From an uncultured Veillonella sp. (lineage in GTDB: Bacteria; Bacillota; Negativicutes; Veillonellales; Veillonellaceae): DNA of 43,209 bases. Below, one piece after another: positions 33,780-41,530 of this stretch (position 1 is its first letter; each line of letters begins with the position of its first letter). A model generated the notes under the pieces. That model had not been told where the DNA came from. It saw only the letters and a program-made list of their open reading frames with translations, and searched no databases. The translations under genes were made by a program, and so were the position numbers. The DNA is taken from assembly GCF_900545205.1 (NCBI RefSeq), contig NZ_UQYC01000004.1, forward strand, positions 1-43,209, read 5' to 3'.

Positions 33780-36683
33780 TTACCCATTAATAATATAATC
33801 ATAAATATCATCCCGTACAGGCACTTCAAGTTGATACTCTAGCTCTACTGCCATAGTACCATTTGCCATAAAGATTTCTTTAGCTCGTTCTCGTCCTGTA
33901 GAATGAATAGGACCTAAATAGTAAAACTCTTTAGACTCTTCATCATCCTTATTCTTTCTCATAAATAAGTGCATAGAAACACCTAAGGCATCAGCATTAA
34001 ATGCAGTCTGCACATCATCAGAAGAAAATGATCGTTTATTTTTAGAAATAGCTTTCAATAATCCTGGATTTTCAAATCTATCTTCATACTTAATAGTATC
34101 TTGAATATCATCTGCTTTATGATAATTGATGAATACAGGATATGTCTTTGTTTCCTTATGGAATTTATATCCCCCAATATTCAATGGCACTTCATTTTGA
34201 GGCCATTCTAATAATTGGCACACTTGTTCATAGGTATACTTTTCATATAAAGCAAAAGGAGTATTCGGATAAATCTTACCTTTATATTTATTATCAAACT
34301 GTTTCAAACCATAGTTAACAAGTTCTTGCACTTGCTCTTTAAAGTTACTATTTTCTAATGCATCTTTAAATGCTTGAGATATTCCATAACGACCATTAGA
34401 TAATTCAATAAATACACTATCTTCAAATGTTTTTTGTGCCGCTTTCACACCGAATTGATTTGTCATAACATTAATGAGATTAATTCGCCCATGCTCAGAT
34501 AATTCTACATTATATGTATTTAAAAGCTCATTAGATACATATGTAATAACATCCTGCTTTTCTTCTAATAATGCTTGTAATACTAATAGCTCTCGTACAC
34601 GTATTCCTGTTGTTAGTTTTTGAGATATAAAATGTAACATCCGTTCCTGAATAGGTGTAAATGATACATCATAGTCTTTATCTTTAATTTTTATCAAGAA
34701 ATTATGATAAGACTTAAATTTATTGAAAATCCGACTAATATCAATAGATCCATGCTCTGCAAAATCAGAAATTCTAGGAATACGGCCTAATTTAAAGCGC
34801 AAATTAAAATAGGCTTCTTTTATTAATTTCATATCAGAAAACTTTGCTGTATCAATAGATTCATAAATACGTTGTTTCGCAATTTTATCAAAATGTACTG
34901 TTGAGCTACCAGGGATAATACGATTACCTGCTTGTACATATCGACGCAATGTATCTTTGTTATAACTTCTATCACCAGATAGTGCCAAGGGAATCATAAA
35001 GTTATTTGTATAGTTTCCAATAAAATCAAGGATAACTACATATTCCTTATCTTCAAACTTACGAAGTCCACGCCCTAACTGTTGAATAAAAATTATTGGG
35101 CTTTCAGTTTGACGTAACATAATAACTTGATTGATTTCAGGTATATCAACGCCTTCATTAAATATATCTACAGTAAAGATATAATCTAACTGCTCATCAA
35201 GTCTACCTTGATACTCCCCAGTTCCTGTTAATCGAGCGATCGTTTTCTCTCTAATTTCTTGGCTATCCTCACCCGTCAAGCGTACCGTGCGATAAATTCC
35301 CCGCTCATTAAAAGCGTCAGATAAAGCCTTTGCTTCAACGCGATTACTGCAGAATACCAGGCCTTTTACTCGACTACCACTATGTCCAAAGTAGCGAATC
35401 TTTTCAATAATTTTATCTACACGCTCCTTTGTTGATAAATTAGAAAAAGTAACCTCCATATCACCAATCGGTTCGTCTGTATCAACCCATAAGTCACTAA
35501 TACCAAAATAGTGGAATGGACACAATAAATCTTCCTCTAGAGCCTGTTGTAATCGAATTTCATAAATAATATTATGATCAAAGAGCTCATATAAATCATA
35601 ACCATCAGTCCGCTCCGGACTTGCAGTCATACCTAATAGAAACTGTGGTTTAAAATAGTCGATAATACGTTGATAACTTTCAGAGCCTGCACGATGTACT
35701 TCGTCAATAATAATACAATCAAAAGTTTTTGGATCGTATTGTTTCATTACATCATAACGCCCCATCATTTGCATTGTAGAAAATACATGGGTAGCATCAT
35801 ATTTTTTAACATTACCAGATACTAACCCAAACGTTATAGATGGATCATTATAAACCCGTGAAAAACTTGCCATTGCTTGTTTTGCTATTTGTTCTCGATG
35901 CACTATAAATAATATTCTTTTCGGATTCATTTCGCGCATCGCAAAAGCCGCTGCATAGGTTTTCCCCGTCCCCGTAGCAGAAATTAGAAGTCCTCGTTTA
36001 GCATGATTCGCTCTTAATTCATTAAAGTTGGCAATAAACTGCTGTTGCATCATATTAGGTTCTAAGGCCGGTAAATCTACCTTCTTAAATTGTTCCGCTA
36101 CAGACCTTTGTGAAAAACGCTCTGGACGAACCCATCTAGGCTTATACCAAGGTATAAACTCTTCATAAGGAATGGCAAATTTTGAATTCCAATACAGTTC
36201 AAATTCCTCATTAATCTCTCGAGCATAAGTATCGCTACCATGTACTTCAGAACGGGTATTCCACTCTCTATTGCTCTTTAGCGCATTAATAGTTAAATTA
36301 GAACTACCTATTATAATTTGATAGGATTCATCTTTCCTAAAAATATATCCCTTTGTGTGAAAACCATGTCCACTACCTTGAGTAGTACAATATACCTTCA
36401 AATCAATATTCTTTAGATTACCTAAATCTTCTAGAACTTGTGGACTATTAAAACCAAGATAATCTGTTGTTAATATGCGACCATGTACGCCTCGATTTTC
36501 TAACTCTTTAAGTATTGGCTTTAATGTTAGTAATCCTTCTGGTGTTATAAATGCTACAGATATTAAAAACTCATCACAATTACGCAAGCCATCTTCTATA
36601 GCAGATAGCACATTGCGCCCTTCCCCATTTGCTATGAGTTCTGAAGATGTAGCAAAGTTGAGCAAACGATTCGATTCTGACAT
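33780..36683 (-). CDS. PLD-nuclease-like / SF2 helicase / DUF3427 protein
   Basis: This 967-residue protein has three parts. Residues 30-165 are a phospholipase D-like nuclease domain with H109-x-K111 and GSSNLT at 126-131; the Asp lies later than in the canonical HKD spacing. Residues 210-560 are a superfamily 2 helicase with Walker A ATGTGKT (236-242), DEVH (327-330), TAS (353-355) and motif VI QQLGRGLRK (534-542). The C terminus (about 600-960) matches the DUF3427 type. Such architectures are often found in genomic defence or DNA-repair contexts, but the function is unproven. It is co-transcribed with a Nudix hydrolase and has AT-rich codon usage. Confidence 0.88.
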   Translation of the reverse strand: MSESNRLLNFATSSELIANGEGRNVLSAIEDGLRNCDEFLISVAFITPEGLLTLKPILKELENRGVHGRILTTDYLGFNSPQVLEDLGNLKNIDLKVYCTTQGSGHGFHTKGYIFRKDESYQIIIGSSNLTINALKSNREWNTRSEVHGSDTYAREINEEFELYWNSKFAIPYEEFIPWYKPRWVRPERFSQRSVAEQFKKVDLPALEPNMMQQQFIANFNELRANHAKRGLLISATGTGKTYAAAFAMREMNPKRILFIVHREQIAKQAMASFSRVYNDPSITFGLVSGNVKKYDATHVFSTMQMMGRYDVMKQYDPKTFDCIIIDEVHRAGSESYQRIIDYFKPQFLLGMTASPERTDGYDLYELFDHNIIYEIRLQQALEEDLLCPFHYFGISDLWVDTDEPIGDMEVTFSNLSTKERVDKIIEKIRYFGHSGSRVKGLVFCSNRVEAKALSDAFNERGIYRTVRLTGEDSQEIREKTIARLTGTGEYQGRLDEQLDYIFTVDIFNEGVDIPEINQVIMLRQTESPIIFIQQLGRGLRKFEDKEYVVILDFIGNYTNNFMIPLALSGDRSYNKDTLRRYVQAGNRIIPGSSTVHFDKIAKQRIYESIDTAKFSDMKLIKEAYFNLRFKLGRIPRISDFAEHGSIDISRIFNKFKSYHNFLIKIKDKDYDVSFTPIQERMLHFISQKLTTGIRVRELLVLQALLEEKQDVITYVSNELLNTYNVELSEHGRINLINVMTNQFGVKAAQKTFEDSVFIELSNGRYGISQAFKDALENSNFKEQVQELVNYGLKQFDNKYKGKIYPNTPFALYEKYTYEQVCQLLEWPQNEVPLNIGGYKFHKETKTYPVFINYHKADDIQDTIKYEDRFENPGLLKAISKNKRSFSSDDVQTAFNADALGVSMHLFMRKNKDDEESKEFYYLGPIHSTGRERAKEIFMANGTMAVELEYQLEVPVRDDIYDYIING

Positions 36684-36910
36684 AAAAAACTCCCCATATA
36701 ATGAATACTATACTTGCTATTATACCAGCCGCAGCTGTAGCGTCTAGAGAAATATATTTTTATGCAGAATAGCTTATTTATGTGAAAGCCTTTTAAGGCT
36801 ATCCCTCTACAAATCATTAATTACAAATATTAATACATGTTCACATAACATAATTTCATCTATTACTTATGATTCTCCGCTCTATACGTCTTTTTTGGTA
36901 CTTAAGTTTA
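36684..36910. other. Intergenic region between divergent helicase and DUF3829-like genes
   Basis: The region presumably carries the promoter of the leftward helicase operon. It holds a small hairpin, AGCC-TTTTAA-GGCT, near 36787. I see no gene or larger repeat. Confidence 0.4.
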
Positions 36911-36919
36911 TGATATAAT
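36911..36919 (+). promoter_or_regulatory. Extended -10 promoter of the DUF3829-like gene
   Basis: TGATATAAT combines TGn with a perfect TATAAT (36914-36919), with a T-rich -35 region. Transcription would start near 36926, just before the leader hairpin. Confidence 0.65.
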
Positions 36920-36929
36920 ATAACTAATT

Positions 36930-36971
36930 ACTCTTAGGGGCGTAGTCCGCCCAAACGGATCCAAAAAGAGT
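36930..36971 (+). promoter_or_regulatory. Structured leader, possible pseudoknot
   Basis: ACTCTT (36930-36935) pairs with AAGAGT (36966-36971) to close a domain. Inside it GGGCG (36938-36942) pairs with CGCCC (36948-36952). The loop/stem word GTCCG (36945-36949) can also pair with CGGAT (36956-36960), so either a pseudoknot or two alternative folds are possible. It lies at the 5' end of the mRNA. I do not recognise a known riboswitch class. Confidence 0.45.
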
Positions 36972-36998
36972 TAGTGTGTTTTCAAGGAGCGTGCGCAG

Positions 36999-37934
36999 TT
37001 GAAAAAGGGGTACATCAAGTTAATAGCAGCCGTTATACTTGGCATCGCTATTATCGGTGGTGGGATCTACGGGGTGTATACACTCTTGTCATCCAATACA
37101 ACGACAATTTTATATCGATCAACCGTTGACGACAAGATCAACGCTATCCGACCTTATATCGTCGCATTAGACTCATATAACGCGTACAGTGTAGCCTATG
37201 CAAATCAATTACAACCAACTCTTGAAGAGTTACGTAATGGGTCCCATAACACGACGATTACATTACCTAAATACAAAGATCTTAAAACAGCATTAGAGGC
37301 TGCAAAGCAAGATAGCCCTACTCCATACGAAGATGTAAATCAATCAACTAATGATGTATTAGCAGTGCTAGATCAATTGATACCTGTTGCGGATCAATTG
37401 CAAGCCTACTATGTAGAACGTCGTTTTGAAAAAGATAATTTCAAAGGTAGCGATGAGTTAGCGGCACAGTATGTACCTCTAGCTGAACAATTCTACGCTA
37501 CATACAACGCTTTAGATTTAGCCTTAGATAATCGTAATAATGAGCTCTATACAGAACGCATGACTGAATATCAAGGTGAAAAACGTGAAAATGCAGTTAA
37601 CTTCATCGAGTTAAATCTCATGACTGCCCAAACAATCGATCTTATCGATCCAGATGGAAATACGGATACCCAAAAGGTTGAAGCAAACTTGCAACAAATC
37701 ACGCAACGCATCAACAAATTACAACCTGGTACAACATCAGAAACGCAAAACGCAGTTCGCGAGTATCAAGATTCTGTAAAAGAATTTGTCGCAGAGGCTC
37801 GCAACTATATCATCATCAATTCTTCCTACGGCGAAGCATATACACAACTTTTTATAAAATATAACAAAATGGTTGGTAAAGCAAATGTCGTAAATATGGC
37901 AGAACTTGATGCAACAGAGCAAAAGAAAAAATAA
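36999..37934 (+). CDS. Membrane-anchored DUF3829/YiiG-like protein
   Basis: This 311-residue protein has an N-terminal membrane anchor or uncleaved signal (about 7-32, LIAAVILGIAIIGGGIYGVYTLL) and a helical exported domain. YYVERRFEKDNFKGSDEL and FYATYNALDLALDNRNNEL resemble the DUF3829 (YiiG) family, which has no known function; the match is by eye. No lipobox cysteine is present, unlike many family members. The start is TTG (36999-37001): AAGGAG lies nine bases upstream and the alternative GTG at 36991 runs into a stop. A structured leader precedes it and a strong terminator follows. Confidence 0.75.
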   Translation: MKKGYIKLIAAVILGIAIIGGGIYGVYTLLSSNTTTILYRSTVDDKINAIRPYIVALDSYNAYSVAYANQLQPTLEELRNGSHNTTITLPKYKDLKTALEAAKQDSPTPYEDVNQSTNDVLAVLDQLIPVADQLQAYYVERRFEKDNFKGSDELAAQYVPLAEQFYATYNALDLALDNRNNELYTERMTEYQGEKRENAVNFIELNLMTAQTIDLIDPDGNTDTQKVEANLQQITQRINKLQPGTTSETQNAVREYQDSVKEFVAEARNYIIINSSYGEAYTQLFIKYNKMVGKANVVNMAELDATEQKKK

Positions 37935-37944
37935 CTAACTACAC

Positions 37945-37976
37945 AAAGAGGACTAGCCATGGCTAGTCCTCTTTTG
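37945..37976 (+). terminator. Terminator of the DUF3829-like gene
   Basis: AAAGAGGACTAGCC and GGCTAGTCCTCTTT form a 14-bp perfect stem around AT, with a short T run. It may also serve the convergent leftward binding-protein gene. Confidence 0.85.
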
Positions 37977-38040
37977 ATATATCTACAACTACTTTAAATT
38001 ATATTAACAAGTTTCATTACTATAAGTTTATATAATAAAA

Positions 38041-39594
38041 TTATTTCCGTTTTAAGTCTTTCGTAATGATATAGTATTCAGATGGAGATATCTTAATACC
38101 ATCGATATGGTTATTCCCTACAATATTAATCTTAGGATATCCAAGGAAGAGTGCTATCGAATCATCTAGCATCAATTGTTGTGCATTGATCACCGCATTA
38201 CGACGCACCAGTGGATCGTTAGCGCTTTCACCAAGAGCTAACAATTCATCGAAACGTGGATTAGAGAATCCAGAGCCGTTTGCATCACTACCTGTCCCCC
38301 AGTATTGTTTCAAGAACCATACAGGTTGGCCAGTATTAGCAGTAACTACACTAGAGATGAGCATATCGTAATCTCCAGATTGCGCCAATGTATCGATCAC
38401 AGCATAGTCTACGATCTTAATTTGTAAATCTACACCAATTTTCTTATAGTCCGCTTGTAATGCCTCTGCATATAATGGCAATTCAGGGCGAGATGTATAG
38501 GCATAGAAATCAAGAACTAGGTTTTCACCATCTTTATCTACAATACCATCACCATTTGTATCAATATAACCTTCACGTTTAAGTAATTCTTTAGCACGTT
38601 CAACATTATATGTATTAGGGTCCCGCAATTGATTGAATCCATAATCAATGGACGGTGGCAATGGAGCCTTACCGGCAACAAAGGTATCCTTCATAAGGTT
38701 CTTTGCATAGGACTCACGGTCTGCTCCGGCAATAAGGGCAGCTCGAAGATTAGCATTCTTAAGCTTGCCTTTTTGGCTCATCCGAACGAATACATCACGT
38801 AAGGATGATTCTTCATAAATAGTAAATTTCTTATCGTTTTGGAAGATACCATATTCGCCAGGTCCAATGCTAACGGCCATATCTACATCACCCGCTTGCA
38901 ATGCCATAGCTCGTGTATTGGCATCGTTAATAGATGGAATTTCAACCTTACCGAAGCCTGGCTTGCCATCCCAGTAGTTATCATTCCGTGCTAGCTCAGC
39001 ACGCTCTTTTGTAAATGATGTCACTACATAAGGCCCAGTCCCAATAGGACCTTCCTTTGCTATATCACGACCACTTGCCTCAGCAGTTACATCCATAATA
39101 AGGAACAATGGATCCCCCAACAAGTTTGGCAAATTATAATAAGGTTTATCAGTCTTAATTGTAAGCTCTTGACCATTAGCCGTCATTTCAGTGTAATTAA
39201 AGAATGTTTTTGCCCGTTTACTCTTCGCAAAGGTTCGTTCCAAAGACGCCTTTACGGCCTCAGCAGTAAGGGCATTACCATTAGAGAACTTAACCTTATC
39301 GTTGATGGTAAAAGTCCAGGTCAGCTTGTCATCACTTTGTTTCCAAGATGATGCCAACCATGGTTTAGCATTCATATGATCATCAAACTTGGTGAGTGTT
39401 TCGCCAACACCGTACCGTACAACAGCCCAGCTAAAATAGTTTTCTGTTGGTTCCAAGGTACCCGCAAAGCTAATTGCCCCTACCTTTAATACATCATTAG
39501 ATGAATCGGAGGATTGATTTATGCAGCCTACAGTACCAAGGACCGTAACACCCAGCATCATGCTAATCAGTAATGCCTTACGTAATCCTTTCAT
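38041..39594 (-). CDS. ABC transporter substrate-binding lipoprotein, family 5 (second copy)
   Basis: This 517-residue protein has a signal peptide ending at TVGC (lipidated C24) and a full SBP family 5 fold, with the hallmark GTGPYVVTSFTKERAEL near 200. It is a clear paralogue of the binding protein at 41531-43099: segments such as TLEPTENYFSWAVVRYGVGE and INDKVKFSNG recur nearly unchanged. It captures a peptide, nickel or metal-chelate ligand. It is transcribed separately, from a promoter overlapped by a CsoR-like dyad, which suggests metal control. Specificity cannot be read from the sequence. Confidence 0.9.
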   Translation of the reverse strand: MKGLRKALLISMMLGVTVLGTVGCINQSSDSSNDVLKVGAISFAGTLEPTENYFSWAVVRYGVGETLTKFDDHMNAKPWLASSWKQSDDKLTWTFTINDKVKFSNGNALTAEAVKASLERTFAKSKRAKTFFNYTEMTANGQELTIKTDKPYYNLPNLLGDPLFLIMDVTAEASGRDIAKEGPIGTGPYVVTSFTKERAELARNDNYWDGKPGFGKVEIPSINDANTRAMALQAGDVDMAVSIGPGEYGIFQNDKKFTIYEESSLRDVFVRMSQKGKLKNANLRAALIAGADRESYAKNLMKDTFVAGKAPLPPSIDYGFNQLRDPNTYNVERAKELLKREGYIDTNGDGIVDKDGENLVLDFYAYTSRPELPLYAEALQADYKKIGVDLQIKIVDYAVIDTLAQSGDYDMLISSVVTANTGQPVWFLKQYWGTGSDANGSGFSNPRFDELLALGESANDPLVRRNAVINAQQLMLDDSIALFLGYPKINIVGNNHIDGIKISPSEYYIITKDLKRK

Positions 39595-39647
39595 TCACAC
39601 ACCTAACCTTTCTCTATATGTATATCACTTCATATGAGCATATTCCA

Positions 39648-39679
39648 ATTATACCCATGGGGGTATGTTACTTAGTCAA
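39648..39679 (-). promoter_or_regulatory. Promoter with CsoR-like dyad operator
   Basis: The minus strand reads TTGACT (39674-39679), 20 bp, then TATAAT (39648-39653). The dyad ATACCC-CCAT-GGGTAT (39651-39666) covers the upstream edge of the -10 element. TACCC/GGGTA arms are characteristic of operators of the CsoR/RcnR family of copper, nickel or cobalt sensors. The unusually long spacer also recalls promoters of MerR-type activators. A further palindrome, GTGTTAACAC (39696-39705), lies upstream. Confidence 0.55.
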
Positions 39680-39776
39680 CTATACTATATATTTAGTGTT
39701 AACACAATCATTTCTAAGAAAATTTTCGATATAATTATATATATGAGAAAATCTGTATAGATACGTAACATACAAA

Positions 39777-39810
39777 AATAGCAGTTAGCTCTAAAGCTAA
39801 CTGCTATTAT
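39777..39810 (-). terminator. Terminator of the ABC transporter operon
   Basis: AATAGCAGTTAGCT and AGCTAACTGCTATT form a 14-bp perfect stem, followed by a T-rich run on the minus strand. It separates the ATPase genes from the second binding protein. Confidence 0.88.
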
Positions 39811-39853
39811 ATATGTACCTATTGTATTTTACCCATATTAGTAGGCGAATCCT

Positions 39854-39898
39854 CTAGTCGAATACACTAGGCGATCGCTACAATGAGAAGTCGGATAC
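39854..39898. repeat. Short repeats in the 3' region of the transporter operon
   Basis: AGTCGAATAC (39856-39865) and AGTCGGATAC (39889-39898) are near-identical direct repeats 33 bp apart. CTAGT and ACTAG around the first make a small hairpin. They lie between the last ATPase gene and its terminator. The function is unknown. Confidence 0.4.
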
Positions 39899-39912
39899 GT
39901 TGTGTCAAAGTC

Positions 39913-40728
39913 CTATGCTTCTACAGCCGCTTCTTCTAAAGTAAGTGGCTTATGATCTTGGCCAATTTCAAAGATGGAGCTCAATAGAACTTTTGTATAA
40001 GGATGCTTCGCATCAGCTAAGTGAAATGCATCTAGCTCTTCAACAATAGCGCCTTTGTGCATTACGACCACCTTGTGGCACATAGTACGAATGAACGCAA
40101 TATCATGAGCGATAAATAGGTATGTTAAATTTTTCTTCTTTTGTAAACGCGCCAACAAATAGGCAATGGAGTCTTGTACGGATACGTCTAGAGCACTAGT
40201 AGCCTCGTCTAATACGAGAATTTCAGGCTCTAATACGATAGCACGAGCAATGGCAACACGTTGACGTTGTCCACCAGACATTTCATGAGGATAGCGATTC
40301 ATGAACTCACGAGGTAAATCTACCATTTCAAGATAATCACCAGCAATCTGTTCTTCTTTTCCTTTTTCTAGAAGACCAAAGTTGTATAGTGGCTCAAGAA
40401 TAATATCTTTTACCTTCATACGCGGATTGAAGGCTGCAGATGGATCTTGGAATACCATTTGAATTTTCTTGCGGTATTCTTTTGTTTGCTCAGAGTTCAT
40501 ATGTTGAATCTCTACACCATCTACATAAATCTCGCCTTCTGTAATAGGCAGCATCTTCATGATCATACGAACCAAAGTCGTTTTACCAGAGCCAGACTCA
40601 CCTACAATCCCAAGGGACTCGCCTTTTTCTAAGGTAATATTGATATCCTTACATGCTTCGAGCTCACCACCAGTAGGAAGTGGGAATCGTTTATATACAT
40701 TTTTTAATTCTACAGCGTAGTTAGTCAA
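39913..40728 (-). CDS. Peptide/nickel ABC transporter ATP-binding protein (DppF/NikE type)
   Basis: This 271-residue ATPase has Walker A GESGSGKTT, the signature MSGGQRQRVAIARAI and Walker B ILVLDEATSALD. It lacks the long C-terminal extension of OppF and ends soon after the helical domain. The start is TTG (40726-40728): GGAGG lies about nine bases upstream, and it overlaps the previous stop by eight bases. A longer reading from 40761 would overlap the neighbour by 41 bases. It pairs with the DppD-type ATPase to power uptake. Confidence 0.9.
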   Translation of the reverse strand: MTNYAVELKNVYKRFPLPTGGELEACKDINITLEKGESLGIVGESGSGKTTLVRMIMKMLPITEGEIYVDGVEIQHMNSEQTKEYRKKIQMVFQDPSAAFNPRMKVKDIILEPLYNFGLLEKGKEEQIAGDYLEMVDLPREFMNRYPHEMSGGQRQRVAIARAIVLEPEILVLDEATSALDVSVQDSIAYLLARLQKKKNLTYLFIAHDIAFIRTMCHKVVVMHKGAIVEELDAFHLADAKHPYTKVLLSSIFEIGQDHKPLTLEEAAVEA

Positions 40729-41518
40729 TGTAACGACCTCCTCCCAATGTTGGTACAGCATCTTTTAATTGTTTCGTATATTCATTAGATGGATTTTCTA
40801 AAATATCTTGCGGTGTGCCAGCATCAACAACACGACCCTTTTTCATAACAATGATATAGTCGGACATATAGGCCGCTACACCAAGGTTATGCGTAACCAT
40901 TACGATAGCAGAATTATGCTCTTTAGCAAGTTCTAGCATTTGCATAACAACTTGTGATTGTGTTGTTACATCTAAAGCAGATGTAGGTTCATCACCAATT
41001 AATAACGCAGGATCCATCGCTAATGCCATAGCAATGCCCACACGTTGGCGTTGACCACCAGATAATTCGTGAGGATAACGACATAATATATCTGCCCCAT
41101 TAGGAAGAGAAACAGATTCTAATAGCTCAATTGCTCGTCGATCACATTCATCATTGGTAATTTCCACATGAGATTTAAATAATTCTCTAAACTGTTTACC
41201 AATGCGAACTATTGGGTCTAAAGCACTACCACTATCTTGGAAAATCATGGCCATATCTTTACCACGTATGGCTCTCCATTCTGACTTAGATAGGGTGCGA
41301 AGATCTTGACCATTAAAGATCATGGTACCATCTGTGACCTCACCACCTACAGGCAATAAACCCATGAGGGCCCGGATCACGGTAGTTTTACCGGATCCGG
41401 ATTCCCCTACAATGGTCAATACCTTACCGCGTTCCAAGGTAAAGTTTACATCCATAACAGCAGGCACACCTTGGTACGCGATGTTAAGGTTCTCTACAGT
41501 TAGTATGTTTTCTGCCAT
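40721..41518 (-). CDS. Peptide/nickel ABC transporter ATP-binding protein (DppD/NikD type)
   Basis: This 265-residue ATPase has Walker A GESGSGKTT, the signature LSGGQRQRVGIAMAL and Walker B LLIGDEPTSALD, with FQDSGSALDP as the Q loop. It is shorter than OppD and lacks the iron-sulfur cysteines seen in some long members, resembling NikD or CntD in size. AAGGAG precedes the ATG. It follows the first binding-protein gene by 12 bases. Confidence 0.92.
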   Translation of the reverse strand: MAENILTVENLNIAYQGVPAVMDVNFTLERGKVLTIVGESGSGKTTVIRALMGLLPVGGEVTDGTMIFNGQDLRTLSKSEWRAIRGKDMAMIFQDSGSALDPIVRIGKQFRELFKSHVEITNDECDRRAIELLESVSLPNGADILCRYPHELSGGQRQRVGIAMALAMDPALLIGDEPTSALDVTTQSQVVMQMLELAKEHNSAIVMVTHNLGVAAYMSDYIIVMKKGRVVDAGTPQDILENPSNEYTKQLKDAVPTLGGGRYID

Positions 41519-41530
41519 TATAGCTCCTTA

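Noticed and set aside
33369..36683. Assignment of the helicase operon to Mokosh or another named defence system
   Set aside because: The helicase is of superfamily 2 with a DUF3427 C terminus, unlike the helicase of Mokosh, and I could not match the Nudix pairing to a named system from memory.
36930..36971. Fluoride, guanidine or preQ1 riboswitch before the DUF3829-like gene
   Set aside because: None of the conserved nucleotides of these classes could be placed; only generic stems are visible.
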